NCBI GenBank assembly: GCA_004293645.1
Contig: REAB01000049.1
Location: 1-64,000, forward strand
Length of the DNA: 64,000 bases
DNA from: Cytophagia bacterium
GTDB lineage: Bacteria; Bacteroidota; Bacteroidia; Cytophagales; Spirosomataceae
Direction: 5' to 3'
This document shows, one piece after another, positions 8,729-18,254 of this stretch. Positions within the stretch are counted from its first letter, which is position 1, and every line of letters starts with the position of its first letter. The notes beneath the pieces are model-generated. The model was not told the DNA's origin, searched no databases, and saw only the letters and a list, made by a program, of their open reading frames with translations. The position numbers and the translations under genes were made by a program.

Positions 8729-10051
8729 ATGCTCGAACGCTACTTTTCGCTCTCGGCAAACCACACCACCGTCCGCACCGAAATAGTGGCGGGCGTTTCT
8801 TCTTTTTTGGCCGCCATGTACATTATTGTGGTCAATCCCGCTATTTTGAGCCAAGCAGGTATGCCGTTTAGTGGCGTTTTGACGGCCACGGTGCTACTTT
8901 CATTTTTTTGTAGTTTAATGATGGGCCTCTACGCGGGCAACCCCATCTTGGTCGCGCCAGGCATGGGACTCAACGCATTTTTTACTTTTGCGGTCGTAAA
9001 AGGTATGAACGTGCCGTGGCCTACGGCATTGGGCGCGGTGTTTTGGGCGGGCATTTTGTTTTTAATTTTATCTATTTTCAACGTCCGCACCGCCATTGTG
9101 GCGGCTATTCCCAAACCGTTGCGTTACGCCATTTCTTCGGGCATTGGGCTATTTATTGCGCTCATTGGCTTGGTAAATGCCCAGTTTATTGTGAGCAATC
9201 CCGCCACACTGGTGGGCATGGGTAACCTCCACAGCCCTGCCCTACTCACGTTTTTGGCGGGTTTGGGCGTTACAGCGGTGCTGGTGGCGCGGCGCGTAAC
9301 GGGGGCCATCGTGATAGGCATTGTTTTGACAACTTTGGCGGCTTGGCCCATTGGTCGCTGGTGGGGCGATGCTGCCGCCGCGCAAACGACGCTCGTTAAT
9401 TGGAAAGGCTTGTGGGCTGCTCCCGACTTCGGTTTGTTGGGACAATTAGACTTGATAGGTTCGTTACAATGGGCGCTTTGGCCCGTTATTTTTGCTTTTA
9501 CGTTCACTGATTTGTTCGACAGCCTCTCTACTTTTGTGGGCGTAGCCGAAGCCGCCAATTTGCACGATGCCGACGGCAATCCGCGCAACGTGCGAGAGTC
9601 GCTGCTAACCGATGCCGTAGCTACGACGCTGGGCGGCGTGCTGGGGAGTAGCCCTGGCACGGCCTACATTGAGTCGGCGGTGGGAGTGGCGCAGGGCGGG
9701 CGCACGGGCTTGACGGCGGTGGTGGCGGCGGCACTGTTTCTACCATTTTTGTTTTTATCACCGCTTTTGTCCGTTGTTCCGAGCATTGCTACCGCGCCCG
9801 CGTTGGTATTGGTGGGGGTTTTTATGATGAAACCCGTGGCAAAAATAGACTGGCAACGCATGGACGAAGCCATTCCGTGTTTGCTGGCGTTGGTACTTAT
9901 TCCGTTCAGCTATTCTATTACGCAAGGTATTATTTTTGGCTTTTTGAGTTGGACCATTATTAAAACCTGCACTGGTCAAAGCCGCAGCATTTCGCCTACT
10001 TTGTGGGTTATTGATGCCTTTGCGGTGCTGGCATTGGTGGTAGGACATTGA
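8729..10051 (+). CDS. NCS2-family purine permease (AzgA-like)
   Basis: 440 residues with about 12-14 hydrophobic segments. The N-terminal pattern TEIVAGVSSFLAAMYIIVVN, then GMGLNAFFTF and later FTDLFDSLSTFVGVAE and GTAYIESAVGVAQGGRTGLT, are the signatures of the AzgA/GhxP group of hypoxanthine/guanine/adenine:proton symporters. Probable inner-membrane uptake of purine bases. It begins 7 bp after ftsY; no purine riboswitch is visible because there is no leader. The substrate within the purines is not determined. Confidence 0.92.
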   Translation: MLERYFSLSANHTTVRTEIVAGVSSFLAAMYIIVVNPAILSQAGMPFSGVLTATVLLSFFCSLMMGLYAGNPILVAPGMGLNAFFTFAVVKGMNVPWPTALGAVFWAGILFLILSIFNVRTAIVAAIPKPLRYAISSGIGLFIALIGLVNAQFIVSNPATLVGMGNLHSPALLTFLAGLGVTAVLVARRVTGAIVIGIVLTTLAAWPIGRWWGDAAAAQTTLVNWKGLWAAPDFGLLGQLDLIGSLQWALWPVIFAFTFTDLFDSLSTFVGVAEAANLHDADGNPRNVRESLLTDAVATTLGGVLGSSPGTAYIESAVGVAQGGRTGLTAVVAAALFLPFLFLSPLLSVVPSIATAPALVLVGVFMMKPVAKIDWQRMDEAIPCLLALVLIPFSYSITQGIIFGFLSWTIIKTCTGQSRSISPTLWVIDAFAVLALVVGH

Positions 10052-10065
10052 AATTGAATTGACGC

Positions 10066-10470
10066 ATGAAAAAAGACATTTCTTTTGAGCCTGTTCAAGG
10101 CGTAAACGTGGCCATAACGCGCCAAATAAATGAGTTGAACCAAGCTGAGTGGCACGTTTGTTTGATAAATAAAACGAATCAAACGCTGACCAACGTCTTT
10201 GTTACGTCGCATGGCTACAGCGAAAAAGGTGAAAATCAACAAAAAACTTCTACATTACGGCATTATTTTACCGAAATAGCCCCCAATAGTTCCGTGGTAG
10301 TTGAGCCAATTATGCCCCAATTGTTTCGACTTTACAACGAATATTTGGTGAGTTATTTTTTAGATACTGTCATTTTTGACAAAAAATTTATCTTTGTGCC
10401 AGACAGCATCGTAGAAGTAAATTTGGTACCGATAGCCGAACTCAATTTAGTTGGAATTTTGCACGAATAA
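10066..10470 (+). CDS. Conserved hypothetical protein, soluble, beta-rich
   Basis: 134 residues, no signal peptide and no membrane segment. The sequence reads like a single beta-sandwich: EWHVCLINKTNQTLTNVFVTSHGY, then VVEPIMPQLFRLYNEYLVSYFLDTVIFDKKFIFVPDSIVE. I do not recognise a named domain. It lies 14 bp after the purine permease and 15 bp before the DJ-1/PfpI gene on the same strand, so it is likely a passenger in a five-gene run from ftsY. Function unknown. Confidence 0.75.
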   Translation: MKKDISFEPVQGVNVAITRQINELNQAEWHVCLINKTNQTLTNVFVTSHGYSEKGENQQKTSTLRHYFTEIAPNSSVVVEPIMPQLFRLYNEYLVSYFLDTVIFDKKFIFVPDSIVEVNLVPIAELNLVGILHE

Positions 10471-10485
10471 ACTGCTTTTCAGACT

Positions 10486-11190
10486 TTGAAACTTGAATCT
10501 TCTGACACCGTTCGGGCGTTGCTGGTTTTTACAAACCACGCTCAATACCCCACCAAAACCCATAAAACAGGCTTATGGCTCAGCGAAGCCACGCATTTTA
10601 TGGAAGAAATGGACAAAAGAAAAATAGCCATGGATTTTGTGAGTCCGCTGGGCGGGGCTGTGCCAATTGACGAAAAAAGCCTGGACTTGAAAGATGCCAC
10701 CAATCGGCATTACTACGAAGATACCGCCTTTCGCGCAAAGTTGAACGCCACATTCAAACCGACCGAAATAAAAGCCAAAAACTACCAAATTATTTACTTT
10801 ACGGGCGGCCACGGTACGATGTGGGATTTTCCAGAAAATGCTCAAATTCAAGCCATTACGCGCCAAATTTACGAAAATGACGGCATGGTAGCGGCGGTAT
10901 GCCACGGCGTAGCGGGTTTGCTCAATACCAAACTTTCTGATGGCTCTTACCTGATTGACAAAAAACGGATAACGGGGTTTAGTAATTGGGAAGAAAAAAT
11001 AGTGGGCCTGGAAGACGAAGTACCGTTTTTGCTCCAAGACAAACTCATTGAACGCGGTGCCGAATACCACAAAGCCATTTTGCCATTTGTGCGCTATATC
11101 AAAGTAGATGAGCGACTGGTAACGGGGCAAAACCCACAGTCGGTCAGAAAAGTGGGCAAAAAAGTGATAGAGGAGATGTTTGACAAATAA
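10486..11190 (+). CDS. DJ-1/PfpI-type class I glutamine amidotransferase-like protein
   Basis: 234 residues. The nucleophile elbow reads AAVCHGVAGLL (Cys139-His140), and the acidic residue that pairs with it is in GLWLSEATHF (Glu34). FTGGHGTMWDFPE is the oxyanion-hole loop of the Hsp31/HchA-like branch. Members act as chaperone/glyoxalase-III-type or deglycase-type enzymes on methylglyoxal; which activity applies here cannot be told. The start is a TTG at 10486: the first ATG lies far inside the conserved fold. Tandem with the preceding hypothetical gene. Confidence 0.85.
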   Translation: MKLESSDTVRALLVFTNHAQYPTKTHKTGLWLSEATHFMEEMDKRKIAMDFVSPLGGAVPIDEKSLDLKDATNRHYYEDTAFRAKLNATFKPTEIKAKNYQIIYFTGGHGTMWDFPENAQIQAITRQIYENDGMVAAVCHGVAGLLNTKLSDGSYLIDKKRITGFSNWEEKIVGLEDEVPFLLQDKLIERGAEYHKAILPFVRYIKVDERLVTGQNPQSVRKVGKKVIEEMFDK

Positions 11191-11263
11191 CACTCAGCGG
11201 TTGAGTAACCTACGCCACGACACCCACTACACACTGCTTTGGGACTGAAATTGACCTAAAAAA

Positions 11264-12610
11264 TCAAAATTTATCAATTAAATCGCGGACTATTTCTTGA
11301 AAATAAGCACCGTTGTAAGGCCCAAACCAGTTCATGGTCAGGGTTTCGTAGTTGTCTTGGTTGTAATATTTATCGGGGGTAATGTAACCCGCGTAGCCGC
11401 CGTTGAAGCTCGTAATGACTAAATTCAACCCCTTTTTTTGGGCGTAAGTGCTGAGGTCGGCCATCAACTCGCCCGAAAAATCGCAGGGCAGCCCCACCAT
11501 CAGCACATTGCCTACGCGAAGCACTTTAATGTACGCATCAAATTTACCAAAAGCCCAATTGAACACCCACGGGCGCAGCCGCCAACCCAACAAAATACGG
11601 GCATTTGGCTCGCGCAAAGGCAAAGCTATTGTTTTGATTGACAGGTTTTTAACGTTTTTCAAAGCCACTTGGGGCAACATTGGCTGCACGCTATTTTCAA
11701 CGCCATCGGCTTCGTTGATAACTCCTTCCAAATCGGTGTTTCCTACTTCTTTTGGCCCCATGCTGCCCACTGCACCCGCCATAAAAAGTGCAAAATTGGC
11801 CTCGCCTTGCTCCAACGAATCCACCAAAACGCCCGGGTAGTCGCGCGAGAGTACCATGGTTTCGGAACTGAGAATGGTAGAATGGGCCGCGTACGAGCAA
11901 AGCAGTGCTTTTTGACCGTTATCTTGCACAAACTGCAACGTTCTGATGTACGGGTCTATGGTGCCGCCCTCAAAAGCACGGTTACGCACGTGGAGCGTGT
12001 CGGCTACTTGGCCGTAGCCTACGCGGGCGGGGCGGAGTTTAGTTTGGGCTTGGGCAATGGCCTGCACAATGGCTTCGGCAATGCGCTCTACGTTGTCGGG
12101 GTTGAAGTTGCCCGCAAACAATTTGCCCGTAAAAGTATCGCCCCAGCCGCCCACGCTGTTGTGCGTATGCGTAGCACCCAAGTAAACATTCTCGAACGGG
12201 ATGGCCGTTTTTGCCAATTTTTGTTTGAGTTTTTCAACCACCGTGGGCGGAATAATCAGCAAATCGGCCGATACGATGGCTGCTTTTGTTTTGCCATTTT
12301 GCAGCACCAAAGCCCGCACAAACACCGAGTCGTGCACTGAGGTGTAGGGTTTGCCTTGGCGCACGCCGTAGCCCGCTGTGGGCGTAGGTTGGAGTGGGGT
12401 AAAATTGACCTTACCCCAGCCCACTTGCAAAGACCGCGTGGTGTCAGAGGGCGAAGTGGGCCACTGCGCCATTTGTTGTTTCCAAGTTTTGTAATAGGGC
12501 ATCTCTTGGTAGGGTCGGTTGTCAACGGGGCTAATAGTAAAAACCAGCAAAGCCACCACCAACACCAAAAAGCCCAGTACTATTTTGAGCAGTATTTTTA
12601 GAAAGCGCAT
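11264..12610 (-). CDS. Neutral/alkaline ceramidase-like hydrolase, membrane-anchored
   Basis: About 448 residues from the ATG at 12610. One N-terminal membrane helix (residues ~4-25) anchors it, with the body outside the cytoplasm. The body matches the N-terminal catalytic domain of neutral ceramidases: QVGWGKVNFTPLQPTPTAGYG near the start, then ATHTHNSVGGWGD with zinc-binding histidines, and late FNGGYAGYITPDKYY. Such proteins cleave N-acyl bonds of ceramide-like lipids; here the substrate may be a surface sphingolipid, which Bacteroidota make, but that is inference. The longer in-frame extension to 12715 is rejected because a TAAGTTTG promoter element lies in it. Confidence 0.85.
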   Translation of the reverse strand: MRFLKILLKIVLGFLVLVVALLVFTISPVDNRPYQEMPYYKTWKQQMAQWPTSPSDTTRSLQVGWGKVNFTPLQPTPTAGYGVRQGKPYTSVHDSVFVRALVLQNGKTKAAIVSADLLIIPPTVVEKLKQKLAKTAIPFENVYLGATHTHNSVGGWGDTFTGKLFAGNFNPDNVERIAEAIVQAIAQAQTKLRPARVGYGQVADTLHVRNRAFEGGTIDPYIRTLQFVQDNGQKALLCSYAAHSTILSSETMVLSRDYPGVLVDSLEQGEANFALFMAGAVGSMGPKEVGNTDLEGVINEADGVENSVQPMLPQVALKNVKNLSIKTIALPLREPNARILLGWRLRPWVFNWAFGKFDAYIKVLRVGNVLMVGLPCDFSGELMADLSTYAQKKGLNLVITSFNGGYAGYITPDKYYNQDNYETLTMNWFGPYNGAYFQEIVRDLIDKF

Positions 12611-12630
12611 CTTAAAAAAGCTATTTTGGA

Positions 12631-12638
12631 CAAACTTA
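12631..12638 (-). promoter_or_regulatory. Promoter -7 element of the ceramidase-like gene
   Basis: TAAGTTTG on the minus strand fits TAnnTTTG, 20 bp upstream of the ATG at 12610. No clear -33 box. Confidence 0.4.
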
Positions 12639-12807
12639 TTACTTTTCGCAGAAAAAATGCCACTTCCGCTTTTCTGAATAGATTTAAAATGTTTCCATTC
12701 TAAAATAGAAAACAAATTCCTCAGTTTTTTGATGTGCCAGAGTTTAGTGGAAATGGCTATTCAGGAAAGAAAAAGCTATGCCAAATACCACGCCCCAAAA
12801 GGAGATT

Positions 12808-13494
12808 TTACGGGGTTTGGAAGTTTTTTTTGGGTTGAGTCAAATAAAATAACTGTACGTTTAAGCCAACAATAATGCCAAATTTTTCAATCAGAATTGG
12901 CGATAAACCCAGACCTGGTAAGTATCGCAAGTTAGGTTGGCCTGCGCTCAAAAACCCCAAACTACCATTTACTGACGAGCGCAACTGCCAACGTTGCGCT
13001 ATTTTGGTAATAAAACCTGCTTGTGCTTTGGCCATGATGCTCATGCCCGAAAAGCGCGGGATGGGTGCGCGGTAATCGTCAAAAAAATCGCCTTTTACGT
13101 TGATGTAGCCGTTGCCTCCTGCCACAGCCAAAAAGCCACCGTAACCCCAAAAAGCATTTTGTGCTTCGTTCTGCCGTTCGTGCATCACTTGCGCATACAC
13201 GTTGGTAACTTGACGCACGATGCGCCCATTGTCCACTCCGACGGGCGCACGCGCAAAGCCCAACGTAAGGTTTAAGTAGCGGTTGGGCTTGGGCGTAGTG
13301 AGCTGTAACATAGGCTCTACAATAAAAGCGGAACGACTGCCCGTAAGCCCGGCATAGGCTTGCGGAAAAACCAGAAAAGGGAGGTTTTTCAACACATCCA
13401 CCCCAAAACCATGAACCTTCCAAGCTTCCGTTTGGGCAAAAAGCGGAATTTGCCAAAGCAACAAGCCCGCTAAGAGTACGTTTTTCTTTTTCAT
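12808..13494 (-). CDS. Predicted outer-membrane protein, uncharacterised
   Basis: 228 residues with a clear Sec signal peptide (KKKNVLLAGLLLWQIPLFAQ). The mature part alternates hydrophobic and polar residues with many aromatics and Gly, ending in VGLNVQLFYLTQ, as in small beta-barrels. Segments such as YVGLT-like strands and RFSGMSIMAKAQAGFIT are consistent with a porin-like fold, but I recognise no named family. Its ATG overlaps the TGA of the upstream lipoprotein (ATGA), so translation is coupled and the two products probably work together at the outer membrane. Confidence 0.75.
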   Translation of the reverse strand: MKKKNVLLAGLLLWQIPLFAQTEAWKVHGFGVDVLKNLPFLVFPQAYAGLTGSRSAFIVEPMLQLTTPKPNRYLNLTLGFARAPVGVDNGRIVRQVTNVYAQVMHERQNEAQNAFWGYGGFLAVAGGNGYINVKGDFFDDYRAPIPRFSGMSIMAKAQAGFITKIAQRWQLRSSVNGSLGFLSAGQPNLRYLPGLGLSPILIEKFGIIVGLNVQLFYLTQPKKNFQTP

Positions 13495-13958
13495 AACAAA
13501 ACGTTTACAAATATACCGCCACTCCTGCCACTCAAAGAATAGTAGGGTTCATAAAAAATGGAAGAACTCTTGAAAGTGGTTTTGATGCTTGGGCCAACCG
13601 TGGGCTGCTTAATATCAAGTACATAGCCGCATTTAGTGCTTTTGTTTTCAACCACTTTATCGTAAAAAACAGTGAGGGTATCGGTGCGGAGGGCTTGTTC
13701 AAGAATATAAGTGGTACTGTTGGCGTTTAGATTGAGAGGAAGGCTAAGACTACTGCTTTCGCGCGTACTTTCGGTAAATTCTTGACTCGCTCCCACAATG
13801 CTAATTTTTCTAAAAAAAGGGAAACGATTCGTTGGATTGGTACTTGAATTTGAAAAACTGATTTGAACCCGAGGCTCACTGTTGATGCCGCACACCTCGC
13901 AGCTTGTTACCAACCAACCCAAACCAACGAACAAAACGGAAGCAAAAAAGAAACGCAT
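13491..13958 (-). CDS. Small predicted lipoprotein
   Basis: 155 residues from the ATG at 13958. The N terminus MRFFFASVLFVGLGWLVTSC is a type II signal peptide with the lipobox VTSC, giving a lipid-modified Cys near residue 20. The mature part is beta-rich with Cys in CEVCGINSEP. No known domain recognised. It overlaps the following outer-membrane protein by 4 bp (ATGA). An upstream in-frame extension to 14030 would bury the signal peptide and is rejected. Confidence 0.78.
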   Translation of the reverse strand: MRFFFASVLFVGLGWLVTSCEVCGINSEPRVQISFSNSSTNPTNRFPFFRKISIVGASQEFTESTRESSSLSLPLNLNANSTTYILEQALRTDTLTVFYDKVVENKSTKCGYVLDIKQPTVGPSIKTTFKSSSIFYEPYYSLSGRSGGIFVNVLL

Positions 13959-14164
13959 GGCCGTAAAAGTTAAATTTGAATATAAAAGTAACAATTTTTG
14001 GCATCCTTCACGGAAATAAAAAATAGGCATTTTAAATCATTGACATTCAATTGTTTACAAGCCAAAGTGTCAACTACTTTTTAATGGTTATGAAGGATGC
14101 CCAATTTTTTCGCTTTTTTATTCAAAATTGTTGTTGAAAAAAATAAACGGCAAATCAACCCTTC

Positions 14165-17100
14165 ATGAACGTCTCAATTCTTAAAACCTACCTCAAACGC
14201 CTCACCAACCTCAGCAGTCGCAATCGTTCGTTGCTATTGAGCAGTTTACCTTCCGAGCAGTTTTTGGACATTGACGAGCTTGATTTCTTGGACAATTTTG
14301 CCTCTTTTGAAATTGTGCGGCAACTGATAGCCCAAAAAAATGTAATCAAACTCTGCGATACCGCCGACCCGCGCATGGCCAAAATCAATGAGGTGAGCAA
14401 AAAACTGCGCAAAATAGCCCACACCGAGCAATTTATTGAAGCCGAACGCGGAGCCGAAGATCTGTACGTAGGCTGGCCTTTTGTGCGGGGCAAACTCATG
14501 GACGAAACGCTCATTCACGGGCCGCTCGCATTTTTCCCAGTTACGTTAGAGCAAACCGATAAACACTGGCAACTGCGCCGCCGCGACGAACCCGCCACCC
14601 TCAATCGTAGTTTTTTGTTGGCATACAGCCATTTCAACCAAGTGCCGCTACCCGACGAACTGCTCGAACTGAACCTCAGCGAACTGGACCGCGACGCGCT
14701 CAATTTTAGAACCCAACTCTACGAATTGCTGCGCGATAGCCCCCTCAAAATCAATTTTAACCAAGATATTTTTCAAGAAAAACTTCAACCTTTTGATGTA
14801 CTCAAACCTGCCGATTTGGCTTTATTGGAACAAAACGGGGAGCTAAAACTCTATTCTGAGGCCGTCTTGGGCATATTTCCGCAGGCAGGTAGCTATTTAG
14901 CCCCCGACTATGAAACGCTGATAGAAAGGGAAAAGGAGAAAGAGGAAGGGTTAAAGGGGGAAGGGTTAAAGGAAAAAGAAGAAGAGTTAAAGGAGAAAGG
15001 AGAAAGGTTAAAGGAGAAAGGGGAAGGGTTAAAGAAAAAAGGGGAGAATGAGGAAGAAACAGGGGAAAATCTGCTGGTCGGGATTTCAATGGCAACGGCC
15101 AACCGAGAGAACAGCGAATTTTTAATTCGCAATATCAACAGCGGTAACCCAGTTAAAGAAGAACATACTTTTACGGCTTTTGCGCAAGATGCGTCGCAAG
15201 AAGAAGCTTTGCGGCGCGTCAAAGCGGGCGAGTCGTTGGTGGTGCAAGGGCCACCTGGTACGGGCAAATCGCAGCTCATTGCCAATCTGCTGTCCGACTT
15301 TGCAGCCCGGGGCAAGCGCGTGCTGTTGGTGTGCCAAAAGCGCGTGGCGCTCGATGTGGTGCATCAACGCCTCCAAAGCGTAGGTATGATGCCGTTTTTG
15401 GCCTTGATTCACGATTTTAAGAACGACCGTGGCGCACTTTATCGGCAATTGGCCGCGCAAATTGAGGAAGTAGAAAGTTACCAAAAACAAAATTATAGCC
15501 TCGATGCCATTTTTTTAGAACGCAAATTTTTGCAGAGCAGTCGCAGTATTGAGCAAGCAATGGCCGAATTGGACGAGTTCAAAACGGCTCTTTTCGACAC
15601 TTCCAACTGCGGGCTTTCGGCCAAAGAACTCTATTTGACCAGCCAGCCAAGTGCGCCCCAAATAAACCTCGATGGCGCTTTTAGAATGTTTCGATTTGAC
15701 GATAAATTAGAAGATTTTTTACGACGTATTCGGCAATATGAGGCTTATCACAACAGCTTGAATGCGGGCCATTGGTGGCACGAGCGCGTTGATTTTGCAG
15801 ATTTTAGCCTCAAAAATCTATCCGAAATAACAGCCATACTACCCGAAATACCCCGTTGGCTCACCGAAACTGGTTGTGAGTTGTCCATTTTGTTGAAAGC
15901 CGCCCCGCAAACTGCCGCCGTTGAGTCATGGCTGGGTTTACTCCAAAACCCCACCACTTGGCACTTGTTTAAAATGCAAAACGAAGGCTTTTTTGATGCC
16001 CAAGCACGCTCCTTTTTCACTAAAACCACCGCGCAACTGCACAGTTTAAGCCAACGCGGATTGCTCTCAGACGAGTTTACTACCGCCGATTTGCCGCCTT
16101 TTTCGCAACGCCTCCAGCAATTAATTGAAGCGCGAAGTAGCTGGTCAAGGTGGCTTTTTTACGCCGATAAGCCTTATTTTAAGGCAGTTGCAGCCCGTTA
16201 TGGTTTAACATTAGAGCCGACCGACCTCCACACATTAAACGATTTGGTGGCCAACCGCTTGAGTTGGGAAAACGAGTTGGCGACGTTGCACGAACGACTC
16301 GGTTTAACAATAACAGGAACTTCGCTCGCGCAGTTACAGCAACAATTAGAAGCCCTGCTGGTGGCTCACGAAAATGCCCAAAAGGCGCACCAACAATTCA
16401 AAGATGAGTTCAGTTTTTTGGAACAATTCATGGAATCTGATTTTTTTCAGTTTCAAAATCGGGTGGCTGGTTTTTTGAAAACAAGCCAAGAAACCGCCAA
16501 AAAAAACCAAGATTGGCGGCTTTATCTTACCCCAACTCAAATTAGCCAGCTCATCGCAACGCCCGACACAGCACGCCATTATGCCGACGCACTGCGGGCA
16601 GATTTTGATTTGCTCGTCGAAGCCGATAAACTCAAAAATGGCTTTTTGGACGCAGAATGGGCCATTGTGGATCAGTTGTTTGCCATTCAAAATAATTTTG
16701 CCCAACCACTGGCCGTTTTTCAAAATTCACTTCGTTTGGCTTGGCTCACGCACCTCGAGACCAAGAACCCCATTTTGCGGGCAGTTTCTTCTTTTAAAAT
16801 CAGTCAGTTGGAAGAAACGTTGCAGCAAGAAATTGTAGAAAAACAAAACCTGAGCCGCGAAATTTTACTGCTTAAACTACGTGAGCAAACCTACCAAGAT
16901 TTAGCGTTTAATCGCCTCCAAAACCGCGTTACTTACCGCGAATTACAACACCAAGTGAACAAAAAACGCAGCGTTTGGCCAGTCAGAAAACTACTCGAAA
17001 ACTACGCTGACGACGTGTTCAAACTCGTACCTTGCTGGTTGGCCTCGCCCGAATCGGTATCGGCTATGTTTCCGTTGGTAGCGGGGCTATTCGATTTGGT

Positions 17101-18217
17101 GATATTCGACGAAGCCTCGCAATGCTACGCCGAATATGGCCTGCCCGCTTTGTTTAGGGGCAAGCAAACCGTGGTGGCGGGCGACAGCAAACAACTTACT
17201 CCAACCGACCTCTACCGCGTGCGCTACGAAGTCGAAACCGACGACGAAACACCTGCTCTGGAAGTAGAATCGCTGCTCGACTTGGCCACCCAATATCTGC
17301 CACAAACCCAATTGCAGGGGCATTATCGCAGTCATTCGTTGGATTTAATTGCTTTTTCTAATCACTATTTCTACAACAATAAACTCGAACTACTACCTCA
17401 TTTTGAGGCCATTAACCAAGTTCAGCCTGCCATTAAATACCTCAAAGTGGCAGGCATATGGCAGCACAATACCAACCAAGCGGAAGCCGAGCGCGTGGTG
17501 GCGTTGGTGCAAGAGTTGCAGCAGCAATATCCCGAAAAATCCATTGGAATAGTTACCTTCAACCACCCCCAACAACAACTCATTGAGCAACTTATGTATC
17601 ATACAAATTTGTACTCCCCCGTCGGGGGGTGGGGGGCGAAAAACATCGAAAACGTGCAAGGCGACGAGCGCGACATCATTATCTTTTCGGTGGGCTACGC
17701 GCCCGATGCACAGGGCAAAATGCGGGCGCAGTTTGGAAGTTTGAACGCCCAGGGCGGCGAAAACCGCCTCAACGTGGCCGTAACCCGCGCCCGCGAACAA
17801 GTGTGGGTAGTAACGAGCATTTGGCCGGAGCAACTATTGGTCGAAAATACGGCACATGAAGGGCCTAAGTTGCTCAAAAAATACTTAGAATATGCCTTAG
17901 ACGTGTCAGAAGGGCGTTTTAAGCCTGAGCCACGCCAAACCGAAGGCTACCGAAATGACTGGTTTTTGAAACAAAAGATTCGAGAATATGACACCGATAC
18001 CTACGCTCCCCATGCCATTGAAGCCGAGCTTCCCTTTGCCGATTTGACGGTAAAAAACCAAAATGGGCAGTATCAATCGTTAATTTTAACCGACGACGAC
18101 CGCTATTTTCAGGCTATTTCGGCCAAAGAAGCGCACGCTTACTGGCCGCTGCAACTGCGCGCCAAAGGCTGGCATTTCGACCAACGTTGGAGCCGCGAAT
18201 GGTGGCGCAAACAGTAA
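14165..18217 (+). CDS. DUF4011-type SF1 helicase with C-terminal Vsr/MTES_1575-like domain
   Basis: 1350 residues. The N terminus (LKRLTNLSSRNRSLLL, then GPLAFFPVTLE) resembles DUF4011. Next is a Lys/Glu-rich linker (residues ~255-300), then a split SF1 (Upf1/Dna2-type) helicase core. Walker A GPPGTGKS is near residue 362, VIFDEASQ near 979, and motifs GHYRSHS, VQGDERDIIIFS and NVAVTRAREQVWVV follow. The last ~90 residues (LILTDDDRYFQAI, then GWHFDQRWSREWW) have the shape of the Vsr-like nuclease tail of such helicases, with the catalytic set only partly recognisable. Cytoplasmic. The architecture is often linked with antiphage or DNA-surveillance roles; here that is inference. The Uma2 gene follows after 37 bp. 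Confidence 0.85.
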   Translation: MNVSILKTYLKRLTNLSSRNRSLLLSSLPSEQFLDIDELDFLDNFASFEIVRQLIAQKNVIKLCDTADPRMAKINEVSKKLRKIAHTEQFIEAERGAEDLYVGWPFVRGKLMDETLIHGPLAFFPVTLEQTDKHWQLRRRDEPATLNRSFLLAYSHFNQVPLPDELLELNLSELDRDALNFRTQLYELLRDSPLKINFNQDIFQEKLQPFDVLKPADLALLEQNGELKLYSEAVLGIFPQAGSYLAPDYETLIEREKEKEEGLKGEGLKEKEEELKEKGERLKEKGEGLKKKGENEEETGENLLVGISMATANRENSEFLIRNINSGNPVKEEHTFTAFAQDASQEEALRRVKAGESLVVQGPPGTGKSQLIANLLSDFAARGKRVLLVCQKRVALDVVHQRLQSVGMMPFLALIHDFKNDRGALYRQLAAQIEEVESYQKQNYSLDAIFLERKFLQSSRSIEQAMAELDEFKTALFDTSNCGLSAKELYLTSQPSAPQINLDGAFRMFRFDDKLEDFLRRIRQYEAYHNSLNAGHWWHERVDFADFSLKNLSEITAILPEIPRWLTETGCELSILLKAAPQTAAVESWLGLLQNPTTWHLFKMQNEGFFDAQARSFFTKTTAQLHSLSQRGLLSDEFTTADLPPFSQRLQQLIEARSSWSRWLFYADKPYFKAVAARYGLTLEPTDLHTLNDLVANRLSWENELATLHERLGLTITGTSLAQLQQQLEALLVAHENAQKAHQQFKDEFSFLEQFMESDFFQFQNRVAGFLKTSQETAKKNQDWRLYLTPTQISQLIATPDTARHYADALRADFDLLVEADKLKNGFLDAEWAIVDQLFAIQNNFAQPLAVFQNSLRLAWLTHLETKNPILRAVSSFKISQLEETLQQEIVEKQNLSREILLLKLREQTYQDLAFNRLQNRVTYRELQHQVNKKRSVWPVRKLLENYADDVFKLVPCWLASPESVSAMFPLVAGLFDLVIFDEASQCYAEYGLPALFRGKQTVVAGDSKQLTPTDLYRVRYEVETDDETPALEVESLLDLATQYLPQTQLQGHYRSHSLDLIAFSNHYFYNNKLELLPHFEAINQVQPAIKYLKVAGIWQHNTNQAEAERVVALVQELQQQYPEKSIGIVTFNHPQQQLIEQLMYHTNLYSPVGGWGAKNIENVQGDERDIIIFSVGYAPDAQGKMRAQFGSLNAQGGENRLNVAVTRAREQVWVVTSIWPEQLLVENTAHEGPKLLKKYLEYALDVSEGRFKPEPRQTEGYRNDWFLKQKIREYDTDTYAPHAIEAELPFADLTVKNQNGQYQSLILTDDDRYFQAISAKEAHAYWPLQLRAKGWHFDQRWSREWWRKQ
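14932..15060 (+). repeat. In-frame purine-rich minisatellite inside the helicase gene
   Basis: Repeats of GGTTAAAGGAGAAAGGGGAA and shortened forms, all purine-rich on the coding strand, encode runs like LKEKGERLKEKGEGLKKKGE. The repeat keeps the frame and joins the N-terminal domain to the ATPase core. Its composition resembles the gap filler at 59507-59560 (GGAGAAAGGTGAAAGG). Confidence 0.8.
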
Positions 18218-18224
18218 AAATTGT

Positions 18225-18232
18225 TATATTTG
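18225..18232 (+). promoter_or_regulatory. Possible promoter -7 element for the Uma2 gene
   Basis: TATATTTG fits TAnnTTTG and sits 22 bp before the ATG at 18255, in the 37-bp gap after the helicase. No -33 TTTG at the right distance, so read-through from the helicase may also serve. Confidence 0.35.
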
Positions 18233-18254
18233 GCAAACACAAACCGCAACAAAT

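Noticed and set aside
18225-18232. Strong independent promoter for Uma2
   Set aside because: Only the -7 element is present; kept as a weak feature and not used as evidence that the two genes are separate.
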